Source of the DNA: Plectosphaerella cucumerina
Lineage: Eukaryota; Ascomycota; Sordariomycetes; Glomerellales; Plectosphaerellaceae
Direction: 5' to 3'
Length of the DNA: 64,000 nucleotides
Assembly (NCBI GenBank): GCA_020746995.1
Contig: JAGPXD010000004.1
Location: 930,001-994,000, forward strand
Of the stretch, positions 1 to 12,600 are shown in pieces. Both the position numbers and the translations under genes were made by a program. The first letter of the stretch is position 1. Every line of letters begins with the position of its first letter. The notes under the pieces were generated by a model. It made no database searches and was not told the origin of the DNA. It saw only the letters and a list, made by a program, of their open reading frames with translations.

Positions 1-3000
1 GAGCTCGACCGAGGCGCGAGCGTCGAGCACCTTTGCCAGCGTCAAGAGACCGGGCCGGTCATCCTCGGGGAGATACTTGGCAACGGTACCCAGGCGCGCG
101 AGCTCCTCTCCGAGTCCTGGAAGGCACGCGAGCAACGGGATCTGGCTGACTCGGGCCTGGACCTGGTCGACCGTGACTCGCAGGATGGGTCCCTTCCTGC
201 GTTGCCTCAGAAGCGTATCGACCATGATCTCGTCGTCAGCCTTGTCGAACTTAATCTTGGATGGCGTGATAAGCTCAAGCAGCCGCTCTAAGTCGCCGTC
301 GGTAGGTGTGTTGAGGAAGTCGAACCGAAGACCGGCAACATCGACAGCAATAGGGGCACTCCTGGCAAGCGAGCCGTTCAAATAGGGGCCCTCGAGATGC
401 GCCTTGCTGATGGCGACACCCAGTCCTGATTCTCTGCTGACCATCTTGACGGCGCTCGTGTCAAGTGCCACCAAGCATTCCTTACCCTGAAGCTCGAGAT
501 GGAAGCCGCCCACGCGCATGTCGACCTTGTTCTCCGAGGCCGCCGATCGGTCATCGGGGTTGATGGGGGTGTCGAAATGCACACCCCTTGGCTTGCGCGG
601 CGACGTCACGGGGCTCTTGGCCGACGACATGGAGGCAGCGCTGGAAGTGACAGAGGAGCTCATGTTAAGGAAGCTGCTCAGCCCGCCGAACCAGCTAAAC
701 GTCTCGTCGAGGCGCTGCAAGTCAAGCTGCACGAGGAGCGGCAGCGTCGTGATTTCGGACCTTGTCGACTTGGGCGTCTTGATGATCTTGACAGAGATGT
801 CGGAGCCGGCCGTTGGCAGCTTGTCCATAACGGACGTCCGCATCTGAAGGCTCTGGTCGAAGGAGACAATATCGTCCTTGGCGTAACCAAAGCTGAACTT
901 CTCCAGGTCAATGTTGGTCTCGACGGTGGGGCCATCGCTCGTGACACCGATGACGAGGTTGTCCAAGACTGTCCGCAGGAGGACGTCCGGCTGTAGGAAC
1001 AGCCTGGTAGGGGAAAGCGTGCGCTCAGCGGTATCAGCGACGCCACCCAGCTGGCTGAGGAACAGTATGGAGATCTTGTCCATGACGATCTTGAAAGCGG
1101 ACGGCTTGGAAGTCTCAGGCTGCTGCTGAGCGGCCGTCGGCTTCGGTGCGGGTTCCGTAACGTCTTTGACGGCTTCCAGGAGCTTGCCGACGACGGTCAC
1201 AAGGAGGAACGCCAGCGACATATCGAAGCGCACTTCAACGGGCGACAGAATGACCTCGAGCGTCTTGTCGTCCTCGGTCGGAGAGGCTACTGGCGGTGGC
1301 GACCGCGGAGAGGCACTCGCCTCGAGATTCGGAGTCGTCGAGTACATGGAGAAGGCGCCAGGAAGATGAGGCGCCGTGGACCTGGAGAGCCTGATTGATG
1401 CATCCGTGGAGCCCTGCTGGTTGGGATGAACGTGTATGTGCTTGTGCATGGAGGGCACGTAGACAGAGATGCGGTCCAGGTTGACAATCTCCTTGATGAG
1501 GCGTGTTGGCCCTCTAGGCGTCGGCACGTCTTCTGGAGACGGTATGGAGGGAATCTGGGGTTCCTCGATCTCGTCTGGCATCGGTGGTGTCTCCGGACGG
1601 ACGGGCTCTGGCGATTCAGTCGTAGTTTCTGGCTGCGGCTCAGGGACAGTTTCGAAGACGGGCGAGGGAACTCTCGGAGGCGATGGAGTTTTGACAGGTT
1701 CCTCTTGTGGCAGTTGCTCCTCGGGCTGTGGCGCGGGAGGCGAATCCTGTGGTGACGTCTCGACTGGCGACAGAGTCTCCTCCTTGGGCAAAGCTGCCGG
1801 CTTCTTGGGTGATGACTCCGGGCTCTCTCCCCACGCGCCCGGCATCTCAGACCGTGCTTGGGCGTCGGTTCCAGCGTGCGAGAAGGCGCTCAGGTACATG
1901 CTCTCGGCCTCCTCGTGCGTGAAGACATGAGATTGGGCGAGGTCCTCAGGGACGCCCCTGTCATCGGGACTGTCGCTCCTCGCGATGGAATATTGCGACT
2001 CTTGAAGATCAGCGGATCGCATCGAGTCGGAGAGGTGGAACTCGGCTGGGAGTCCCAGAGACGACTGAGACTCAGCTGCTGGCAGCCAGGGGAGATTATC
2101 CTCATCCGACTGCTCATCAGCGATAGAGCCGTGCGACTGGCGGCCAGGGAGTTCCTGATAGATCGATGCCCTCGGCGTCGTGTTGATCTCCTCGTCCTCG
2201 GGTGCAGCATCGTCACTGAACTCGTAGGGAATCTGCAGAGCATCCTCACTATCCCGGAGGAGCATGTCATCAGCATCGCCAAGTTCGACTGACTCGACGA
2301 GATCACTCTCATGCATGCCCCTGAACACGGGTGATGGCGATCTCTCGACTGAAGGCTGCCTCTCCACCGGTTGCGGCCGCCTGTCGAATGATGACTGCCT
2401 TTCTGGTGGTGAGACAGGCGTGTCAGGCTCAGCAAACGAGGCCACTCGCGACATGGCGGGCGACGAAACGGATGGCGACCTCGCAAAGGTAGAGAAGACG
2501 TTAGCCTCAGAGATGAGGCAGGCGCTGATCTGCGACAGGGCGATATGCCTCTTGCCCTCCTTGGGCCTGATGAGCGGCTCGCCATCGGCATCGCGCGCCT
2601 CAGCCGTGACGCCCTCGACGTCGATGCTGTCCATGGAGACGCGGAAGGTAACACGCTCCGTCGCGGGGGTCCCGGATGCGCCGGGCTCGAGGGGCACATC
2701 GACACCCATCTGGAAAGCGACGCCGCGCACGCGCACTTGGGTGCGGTCGACGATGCCTTGGAGAAAGTCGGCAAGGAAGGCCGGCAGAGAGAGCGGCTGA
2801 CCGGTGCCGATCTCCTCGTCATCTTCTTCACTCGTGGAGCTGGACTCGCTGAGAGCGACAGAGGCGCCGAGGTCGTGCGATTCAGCAGCCAGGGCTTCCT
2901 CGAGCTTCTTCTTCTCATCCTGGGGCTGGGTGGCAAGGAAAGATGCGGCGAGATCGAGGGTATGTGGCACGACGGCCTCGTTGGCGGTAGATCGGGTCTT

Positions 3001-3402
3001 GGTCTTGCCGTCGTCGGGGCCCAACAAGCGCAGGCGGATATCGATGCCGTCGACCTCTATCGTGATAGGACTAGTGTAAAAGTCCATGGGGATGGTGATG
3101 ACGAGTTTAAGGACTTTGGCCTTTTCGAGCTTGAATGATGGCGGGAGGCCGAGCATGCGCTCGAGTTTCTGTAGAGAGCGTGGTGAGCGGGTGGCGATAC
3201 ATGGCGAGGGAAGGGGGGCTCATCATACCTTGAGTCGCACGCCGACATCCTTGAACTCCAGGGTGGTGTTGCGACCTAGAGCAAAGTCGAGATTCTGGAG
3301 GTCGAGGGCCTCCTCCTCGAGCAGTTCCAGCTTTGACAAGGCATAGCGGAGGAGCAATTTTGGCATGGAGGAGCTCCTGAAGCTCTGGAAGAAGAGCGCC
3401 AT
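1..3402 (-). CDS. atg2: Autophagy-related protein 2 (lipid transfer), N-terminal part, truncated by window edge
   Basis: Exon 1 is 3229-3402 (58 codons), the intron 3169-3228 (GTATGA..ACAG, phase 0), and exon 2 runs from 3168 off the left edge, giving about 1114 residues of a family usually near 2000. The ATG at 3402 opens MALFFQSFRSSSMPKLLLR, followed by LDFALGRNTTLEFKDVGVRLK and LERMLGLPPSF, the chorein-type N-terminus of fungal Atg2. Known role: a rod-like lipid-transfer protein that moves phospholipid from the ER to the growing phagophore with Atg9 and Atg18. About residues 284-611 (roughly 2490-1510) are a Ser/Pro/Glu-rich, probably disordered insert; ordered sequence resumes at RLIKEIVNLDRISVYVPSM. 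No frame break is seen. The C-terminal half is outside the window. The identity is secure because several N-terminal blocks match the family. Confidence 0.93.
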
Positions 3403-4907
3403 GATGGGCGACGGGCGCTCCTCGGCGGTGGTTGGGTATGGTGTTTTGTTTACGGGGAGGGTGGTAAAAGGTAAGGTTATTGCAAGGATGGGCTTCTATT
3501 CGGAGTTTTTCGCCGGGAGGTGGTGGCGTCGTGGATGCAAGCCCTCACGCTTAGTCGTCGTTATTCTACGCCCCGGGAGGGGTTGGGCTCGGGCTCGGGC
3601 TTCGGGGGGCTTCGGGGGCCTACCGGCGGCCAGGCCGAGCAGCTGCAGTCACCGTGTTCTCCGTTGACCGGCGGCCTGTGGCGGGGACCTCTGTCATTGT
3701 GTGCTCGTCATCCGGAGGAGAGGAAGGCTATCGTGGAGGAGGAGGAGGATGTCGGTCGTCACAGTGCGGGGCAGGAGAGGTCCTGGTCGGCGGGGAAGGA
3801 GCTGTCGGTATAAAGCGGAATAGCCAGTCTACGGGATCTCCAGGACTGCTCGTATGTATTGCAAAAAGAGGCCTTTTCGCCCTGTTCTGGAAAGCAGGAG
3901 AGAGGGGAATGTTGACGTGGATGTCGGGTGGGTGGACGTGATGTGGACGAAGTGTAAAGGCAGGTGCAGGGCGTCACCTCGGTCGACAGTGTCGGGGTCG
4001 TGTCGCCCCACGGGCGGCGCGATAGGTCACTCGCACCCAGTGAGAGGCTCAGGGCGGACAGTGAGTGGACACGCCCAGGGCCCCATCGAGTTAGCGTTCA
4101 CCAGCACTCGTGACTCTCCATGCCAGCGGTCCCCAGGTCTCTCTCCCGCCAGCACCCGACCCTGAGAATGTACACTGCCGTCCGCCTGTCTTGAATCTCT
4201 CACCGCCCGCATTGACTGGCCTAACGTCATCCATCCATGTCATTCGCTCACGCCGTCGCAGCCCTTTGTCACTTGACCTCGGTTTCATCCTGTTCATCTT
4301 GTCATGTCCTGTCAGGTCACCTCCAAAGAATGACCGGTGTGTTTCCCAACCTCCTCCAACTCGGGTGTGCCTGGTCTGGGAGTCAGACCGGCTGCCTGGT
4401 CAGCGCCACGAATGCATCCATGCATAATACTAGGGTTTGCCCAGATGCCTATCACTCAGGAACATGTTTGGGGGTCGATGCATCCGTCGAGATGAGACCT
4501 GCGGGCACCAATCCGGCGAGGGCACATCACAAAGAAGATGTGGTCGCAGCTGGGGCCGCCTGGCCATACAAGACTCTCGAAGAAGCAAAAGCTAAGTTTT
4601 CATTTTCCTAATCAGCAAAAAGACATACAACGCCGGGGATTCGCTGGTCGTCACCGACCCAACTACTGATCCGGCGCTCACGAGTTTAACTAGGGGAGAG
4701 CGGACGGGATCCCGTGTTTTCTCGTGGCTATGGTCGTACGTGCTAGGAGGTTGGACTCGGTGCTACTATAGACTAGGTGTTCTCGGCCCCTGAATGGCCT
4801 CACTCCTGCACCAGTGCTCTCTTGAAACATCATCAGAGTAGGGGGAGAGTCTCGAATGGTCCGGCTGATGATGAGTATAAGGGGCTACGAGGCTCAAAAG
4901 TCTTGCA
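3403..4907. other. Intergenic: atg2 upstream region and oxidase 3' flank
   Basis: No ORF here looks like a protein. The part near 3403-3800 is G-rich on the + strand and should hold the atg2 promoter and 5' leader; the part next to 4907 should hold the 3' UTR of the amine oxidase. No repeat or RNA gene is seen. Confidence 0.5.
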
Positions 4908-6497
4908 TCACAGCTTCTCCTCACCGCCAACCTTCTTGCCTACCTCCTCATTTCCCCGACCATATGCCTCAGCAATGCGCCGTCCGACAGACTCGCCTGC
5001 CCAGTACGCCCCTGTCGCTGTCCCCAACGCAACAAACGGCGCCGTGTGCTCACCCGCAAGCCAAAGGCCCCTCTCCGGCAGCCCCTCGCGCATCACCCTG
5101 ATATCCTGGTCACCTTGCTCGAGGCCTGCCTGGAAGTTGCTGTAGCTGCCGTTTCCCGCAAGATCGTCCTGGAGCCAGGTCGTTGCAAGAGACCCTGATG
5201 GCTGGCATTCGGCCGAATGGGCATCGTATCCTGGAAGTCTCGAGTAGTACGGGCGGAAAAGCTCGTACAGAAACTTATCACGCTCCTCCAGGGTCTTGGC
5301 CTGACTCACGTGCTTCGTGACGTACTCAGACTCCTCGCCATAGATATAGAAGAGAAGGGTCGGGTGGGCTGTGTCCGGCCCCGTTGATGCCAGCTCGACG
5401 ATCTCCTGGTTCCATCTCCTCGGATTGGTGTCCAGAGCATAGTTGGGCGACAACCATTGGCAGAAGCCCTGAACCACCCGGCCCTGCTCATCCGGCACCA
5501 GCCAGAAGGCCTTCGGGAAGCAGATGTAGACCTTTTCGAGGCACCCATACCCGATGGATCGGATGCCTCGCTGCAGTCGTTCCGGGAGATCAGGCTCGAA
5601 GGCGTCCAGGTTCTGCTTGAGCCAGCCTAGGGGCGCCGTGAAGACAATTTCGTCAAACTCAAGGGTCTCGCCGGAGTCAAGATCAACGGCAGGTTTCGGA
5701 CGGTCTTCTGTCTTTGTCCGTACCTTGACCGCGCGCTTGTTGTACAGAATGGTGGCCCTCTCCTTGGCCGACTTGGCCACCGCCTCAAGCACCTTTTGGT
5801 ATGTGCCAGCGCAAAATAGGCTCTCTGTTGATGTTAGTCCTGGCTCTCATCAGCTCATAAACGTCAGCACCCACCGCCCTCGATGCACTCTTCGAGCCAA
5901 AAGTACTGCAATGCCATCAGCATATGTTCAACGCAAACCATGCACCAGACTCCATACTCGCAGACTCTGCCTCGTGACCGGGCTCCCCACAAAGGCCCCC
6001 CAGAGCTCGGCCACCTGCAAGATGATGCGTCGCTTCCTCTCAAAGTCGGGTTCCGTGTCCGGCACCTTCTCCGGGACTTTTCGCAGGAAAAAGTCCCACA
6101 GGCTCTCCTCTGGTGGGATTGTGGTCCAGTGCTGGTTGGACCATTTGAAGGCTGCCTGCACAATATCCCACATCTGGGTCGAGTAGGCCTCGCCGTCCTC
6201 GAGCGTGAAAAGCTTGCCTTCCTCGTCAAACAGGCCGCTGTTCGTGTCCCAGCTGCATGTTGCCGTACCAGTGGCCTTTGCCAGGTCGAGCATGGGGTTG
6301 TCATCAGTGCCATGGATCCAGTTTGGGCCAAGGTCAACAAGATGGCCGTTGGGCAGCCTCTGCTGCGTCATGCGGCCGCCGATGCGGTCTCGTCCTTCGA
6401 TGATGGTGACTTTGAAGCCGTGGCTGCCAAGGACATCTGCGCAGCGCAGTCCTGCCAGCCCCGCACCAACGATACCTACGTGGGGTTTGGGGAGCAT
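4908..6497 (-). CDS. FAD-dependent amine oxidase, polyamine-oxidase type
   Basis: Exons (minus order) are 5958-6497, 5875-5905 and 4908-5824, with introns of 52 and 50 nt; phases match and give 495 aa. Residues 8-40 are an ADP-binding Rossmann motif (GIVGAGLAG, with a downstream Glu in TIIEGRDRIGGRM). The C-terminus has the flavin-contacting block GLWLAGEHTAPFVALGTATGAYWAG. Together these are typical of flavin monoamine/polyamine oxidases (Fms1/PAO family), which oxidise spermine or related amines and release H2O2. No signal peptide or peroxisomal SKL tail is seen (the end is GGEEKL), so a cytosolic location is inferred. The second exon is only 31 nt. Substrate preference cannot be read from the sequence; a histone-demethylase-like role is unlikely because no SWIRM domain is present. 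Confidence 0.87.
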
Positions 6498-9400
6498 CTG
6501 AGGCGGTCAACCAGTTGACCTGGTAGCTTGGCGGCAGTACACACCTCTGTAGTTGTGCCCATGGCCAGGGACGAGCGAGCGAACGTGCCGTGCTTGGCAG
6601 TACTGTGACACCGTGAAGACTGGAGGTCCTGGTATATCATGCTCAAGTGCTTCTCAGAAGCACTCGTGCAGCTGACCGAGTAAGCGTCCATCGCGACGGG
6701 AATCAGATGGGAAGTTGATGGGATGAGATGAGTTAGGCAAGGATGAGGAAACGGGGACCGATGCTAGGAAACCCGACGGTTGTAGAAGTGAACGTGTAGG
6801 AAAGAGCAGAGCTAATAATGGTACAATCGTGCACATGTAGCATAGGAGAAATTTCGCTGAGGGGTTTTAGTGCTTGCCATCAGGCTGTAAGCCAAACGAG
6901 GCACACGATGATAGTGATGCATCAGGGAGTAGGAGGAGGGGCTGAGCATAGGAAGCCAGTCCCCGGAGCTGATCGTCCTGCCGGGACCGACCCATGACCA
7001 CTCGCCGCTGCAGCTTGCTAAACAAGAGCCGCCAGGATTGCAGCCTGGCCTGTATCAGGGAAGGTGTCCTCGTCCGCGGCCCGTGGTCAGGTCGGTCTAG
7101 GAAAGGGAGCTAGGCCTTGCAGGCGGCAGGAGCAAACATTGTACCGTACCGTGAATATGCGGCGTGATAAGAGGACGCAGTGCCGCCCAGACGCCAGAAA
7201 TAACGCGCTGCGTTCATCAGCCAAGAGGTGGTGTCCTGATCCCTGTCAGGAGCAAGTTCAATTGGAGGCGGGGATCGGGGAAATCAGAAGACAGAAGATC
7301 ACGTGCGATTACACGTGCAACCGGAGACATGTTTTTGAGGGTCGAGGGAAACGACATCTCGACTCAACACACATCGGGACGACAGCGACCAACCAGCCGC
7401 AGTGCTTGCTGGAGCCATCCAGACACGCAAGATCGGATCATCAAGTGTGCGGCGGTGTAGGGCTACCCATCACATGTAACAGGAGCTCGAGGGGCTTCCC
7501 CTCTACTGTCGCCAGTCGTGGCGTGTCGCCCGTCCTCGGATGGATCGGCGTTCTTCAACCCAACCGGACGACTTCTTACAACGAGGCTCCCTTGGTCTAG
7601 GACTTCACTGTGCTCAACGCAGTGCTCGAATACCGAATGTCTTGGATCGGTGCCGTGCTTCCGATTCTAGATGGCTCCCCGGCCGGCACCATCGCCGTCG
7701 CCGTCCTCCTTCCAGATGCCGTGGACTTGTAGGCTTCTTGCCTGATATGACTGCAGCCCCGGCACAGGATCTTTCTTCCGTGTTGCTGGGCCAAATGATT
7801 CGAGTTGCCGGCTCATGACGAGAGCACCGCCATTCGTCGAATCCAGGTTGATCGCAGGACGATCCCACCCGGGGCGAAGCAAGTTCAAAGACTCGACGGC
7901 ACAAGCCTCGTCAGCTGCCGGCTTATTGCTTTTCCCGTGGGGACACATTCGATCTTTACAGATGGCTGACCTCTGCACAGTTGCTCTCGACGATGTCTGC
8001 TGGCGACAGTCCATCCCCTCGCAGATGGGTCTGCACACCCCTCGCTGTGTCTTTGGCGAAGGGGGGTAATCTTGTTCTCAGGAGCGGAGTCTATTCCAGC
8101 TCGCGGGCAGGAATTCTCTCTCCCTGAGAAATGGCTTGCAAATATGTTGCTGCCCAAGTAGGCCACTTGACGCATCGTCGAGGTGGAACGTTCAGGGGCG
8201 GCAGGGCAGCATTCGCCATTGCTGTTGACGCGCATCAGGGCAGAGACCTGCCACAGGCTTGACCGAAAAGCACTGCTGGTAAAGCCTTGCATGACCCGGC
8301 ATCACCGCTGCCGCACTGCCTGCCGCGCTGGCCTGCGAGCCTGCCAGCAGAGCGTGGTCATGGTGCAGCGTGCACGGGCCCTGGGCGCGCACCTGCCCCC
8401 GAACCTTCAAATACAACTTCTTTTCGCCCATTTCCCAAGTCAGTACCGGGGCGGCGCAGTGGAAAGCGTTCAGGTCAAACGGTACTGGTGAGAGGATCGA
8501 TTGGTTAACCCAAAAACAAAAATCGGCAACAACTGCGAAGATCGCACATTCGAAACGCGCCAGGGACGTAGGAGCCAAAAAGGCTCCGAACCCTTTTGCC
8601 ATTTTTGAAAATGGGCAAGATGGGCAGACGGGCTCTGGGAATACGAGGAACCTTTTTTCATCCTGTTTCGATGCTTCGTGGGCGTACAGGAGGCTTTTCG
8701 CTGGATGGGTGCACGAGTATTGACAGGAATCTCGACACCGTCGGCAAGAACCTGTACCAGCACCCTCTCGCAGTCCAGTTCATCAGCCGATTCGCCCGTG
8801 GCACACATCTGCGCTCCTGGTCAACACTTGCGCCCAACTTGGTCACTCCGCCTGCCTGAATGAGTTACAGAACTGCAACTACGGCTTCTCATAATAACAG
8901 GACACTCACAAATGCCAAGCACATTATGTCCATACGGCATTGATATCACGAAACAGACGTCGAAGACCGTCATCACTGCTTATTTGCGACAGACATCCTG
9001 ACAACAACTCGCATACGACCCCTTGATCCCGATGACTAAGCAGAGCTCCAGACAAGCTTGTATCACCACGCCTGGGGCTCCGAGTACGCCTATGTAACTT
9101 GAACATCAGCTTATTGGCACACGGCCAACATGCGCTGTCACCGTATGCATAAAGCGCCCGGTTTGCTGCCAAGAACCAGCCACAATCGCTTAACAAGGCG
9201 AACCGAAAGGCAGCCTGCCACTGCAGCCAGAAGTGCACATCCGAGGGGCGCAGCCGTTCCCTTCCGCCTGCACACCAATCACACCTTCACCCCTCCCACC
9301 TTCTTCTCCATGGCTGCATATACAGCTTGGTTGCACATGACAACAATTACAGACTCTTTTCCCCTCTTCCACAGCCTGAATCTGCATCACAACCCTCGAA

Positions 9401-9635
9401 TCGTCATTTCCCTCTCTTCTCCTTGTATTAAGACCTGATCCTGCGATCCTGTCCGCACCGCATATCAGAGGTTTGACTCCATGATGCTGTTCTCCCAAGC
9501 TTGAGCTGACTGAGATGCGCAGCACCGCACTCGCCGAGCACGTCGGGTATCATAGCTGGTTTCTCTATACAACAAAGTCCACTTGAGCGGAGGTTTGCTG
9601 AAGCCCGACGCCGTGCGGCTCGGCCGTTCGCCGCC
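6498..9635. other. 3.1-kb gene-free interval
   Basis: Six-frame reading gives only short ORFs without family features (longest + strand about 178 codons near 7064-7600, of arbitrary-looking composition). No tRNA, rRNA or transposase fragment was found. Two compact inverted repeats lie at 8571-8614. The left end is upstream of the oxidase and the right end upstream of the STAND gene. Confidence 0.45.
8571..8614. repeat. Two adjacent short inverted repeats (hairpins)
   Basis: GGAGCC (8571-8576), an AAAAA loop, then GGCTCC (8582-8587) form a perfect 6-bp stem. Twelve bases later CCATTTT (8599-8605), a two-base loop and AAAATGG (8608-8614) form a 7-bp stem. Both are directly visible. Their function is unknown; a terminator or ncRNA fragment is only a possibility. 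Confidence 0.5.
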
Positions 9636-12600
9636 ATGGACCCCGCCAGCATAGTCGGCGTCGTTGCTGCCTCTGCTCAATTCGCCGACACCGTGAGGAA
9701 GCTCGTCAAATTTGTGAAGGAAATTTACGCCGGAACAGAAGCAGGACCAACGAAGCATCGGCTGGTCCAGCTCGAAATATGGGCCGAGGTAGCAGAGAAG
9801 ATACGAGATTTAGGAGACCAGGACGACCCGCAGACCGAGAAGATAATGAAGCAGTGCATCCCAACTGTTCAAGAACTCGCCGACCATCTCGGGCGTATCC
9901 AGATCAGCGAAGCAGACGGGCGCAGGGACAAGGCACGCAAGGCCTTGCTCGCGAGGTGGGAGAAGGACGACATTGCAGACCTATTTGCACAGCTTCATCG
10001 TGACCAGATGACGTTGCTCACATATCGAAGCTTCGCTTCCGAAGGGTAGGTGTGCTTTTTGTCAACTTGGTAAGGATACTAACTTTGCCAGGCATTTACT
10101 GCGAAAGATTAGAGAATCTATGGGCTCAGTTCTCGACGAGAGACTGCGATACTCGCAGCACGACAGTCAACCCAATGCCGGGGGGGAGTTTCTCGGAGCC
10201 ATCTTCGTCACAGACCCGCGGGATGACCGCAGTGCCCTCGTCCACCGGAAGTCACCTCGTGTCGAGGGTACCTGCGCCTGGATCACCAAGACGGTGGAAT
10301 TCATTGACTGGATGTCTTCCACTGCCACATCGCCAGGTCTCATAGTGGAAGGCGGCCCTGGCAAGGGCAAGTCCATGATCGCCATCTACCTGACTGAATA
10401 CCTCGAGCAACTCATACAGACGAGCGAGGCGAACACCGAATCGGCCATCTACTTCTTCTGCGATAATCGAAACCCGAAGCAGAACAACGCGCTGGCCGTC
10501 ATCCGGTGCTTGGTGTGGCAACTTTGCCAGCTTCGGCCGCACTTGCTACACCATGGCGTCAAAGAAGCGAAAGCCAGAGGCGACGCGAAGCATTTGGCCG
10601 AACAGTCTGCTGCGGCCGTGGAGGCCCTGTGGCGCATCTTCATCAACATGATCAATGATGAACGAGCTGGAACCATCTCTTGTGTGATCGATGGACTCGA
10701 CGAGTGCGACGAAGACTCAATATTGTCCATCCTCACCAAGTTCCACGGATTCATGGCGGGTCAAGAATCACCCAGACGCAACTTTAAATTCATCATCTTG
10801 AGCCGCCCGCTCAATTCTCGGTGTCGACCTCCACAGCTCCGGACCCTGGCCATCCCCAAAATCGAGCTCGATCCCGACCTGAACAAGGACGACATTACAA
10901 TCTTTATCGACAAGCGGGTAGATGAGCTTGCAGAGTCTAGCGACAGACCCTGGCGCGACTCCCTCCGCCGAAAGGTCAAGGAAACTCTCCTGAAGCAGGC
11001 AGGCGGTACCTTCTTATGGGCGGGCTTTGTTGCAGATGATCTACGTGGCAAATCAGCCTTCGAGGTCAACAGGTGCTTGCGAACCCTGCCTCTGGGCCTG
11101 AATGGCGTCTATGACAGGATACTACTCAACATGCCAGAGGCCCATCGGTCTAAGATTCGCTCCATCTTGCATTGGATCTGCTTGGCACAGCACCCTCTTA
11201 GCAAGGCTGAACTCAGTGGCCTAGTTCACAGTGAGGAGAGCGTCGACGACGACAACGATGACGATACCGCAACCTCAGATGTGGCATTGAGTTGGGTGTC
11301 AAATTCGGACGAGGAGTCTACATTGGACGCCGGCCTGAGACTTGACATGGAGATGTTAGAAGGCCTCCTGGAGTACTGCAAACCCATCGTCAGAGTCGCC
11401 AACAACGACATCCACTTCGTTCGCAAACCCATCACCAGACTCACCGACGACGACATCATCCACTTCGTTCATCAATCTGTCAAGGACTACCTCATGCGAG
11501 TTGACAACCTCATCGACGCTGATCTTGCATATTATGCGGTCGGCAGTGTTCAGTACAAAAACGAGATGCTGGGACGAAAATGTATTGACGTCATCCTCGA
11601 ACATCCCAAACATTGCCCGGAAGTCAATGTTGACCCATTGGAACCGGGATATCACGCAGTAAGAGCGTGCTTTTGCATTTACAGAAGCTGGACTTCTTCC
11701 TTCGAGTATGCCATACGTTACTGGGTCCATCACATCAGGAGTTGCGGCGAAGAATACCAGGACTTGGCTACAGCAAACAAGGTCCTACAAATTATCGGCG
11801 AAGAGGGGAACCTGCGACAAATGTGGTTACTTGAACACGAGGTTTCTCTTGGAAACCCCGACGACTTGTTCAATAACGCTTGCAGGAGAACCGGTAACAT
11901 CACAGCCCTGACATTAGCCATCGCTCTTGGTCTTGGTCCAACTGTCCGTCGTCTTCTACCGATGAGCGTCGACGACTACTTCACTGCTATGCAACTCTAC
12001 ATGTTCTGTAGACACGGATTCATCCGAGAGTGTCGCCACTGTTTGCAGCAGGTGACGGCAGGGGATACCGATGATTTTTCCGGAAGAACGAACAACAATT
12101 CGATTCACGGGTCGTTCCTCAAACTTGCCATACAGAACCACCATTTTCACATTGTCGAAGTCATTCTTGAACGATATGACATTGAAGCTGTCTTGCGCGA
12201 CGCAGGTAGCCTCAGCGAGGCTGTAAAAACGGGTGAACACACGATCACACAACTTCTTCTGGGGTTGCAGCCCAGCCCCCGAGAAGTACACGGCAAAGAT
12301 CTCGACAGAGCGCTTCTCGCAGTATCCACACGCGGGACTGGCTGGGAATCACTAATGCTCCAGCTCATCAATTCAGGAGCAGACCCTCGTGTGTTATCTG
12401 ATCTCCACATCCTGTACAAACTTGCCCGCACAGGTCCAGCCAAGTCGGGGATTGAATTGCTTCAAGTACTGCTTGGATCCGGCATGGATCTCACAAAATC
12501 AGATTACGACGGGCAGACTCCGTTGCACTTTGCAGCTTCGGCCCTCAACGTCAGAATGACGTCCATGCTTCTTCAATGGGCAGCACCACTGCGTGTTGTC

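Noticed and set aside
9636..10046. HET-s/amyloid-type signalling motif at the STAND N-terminus
   Set aside because: The first 137 residues form a helical-looking domain; no short amyloid repeat motif of the HET-s, PP or sigma type could be seen.
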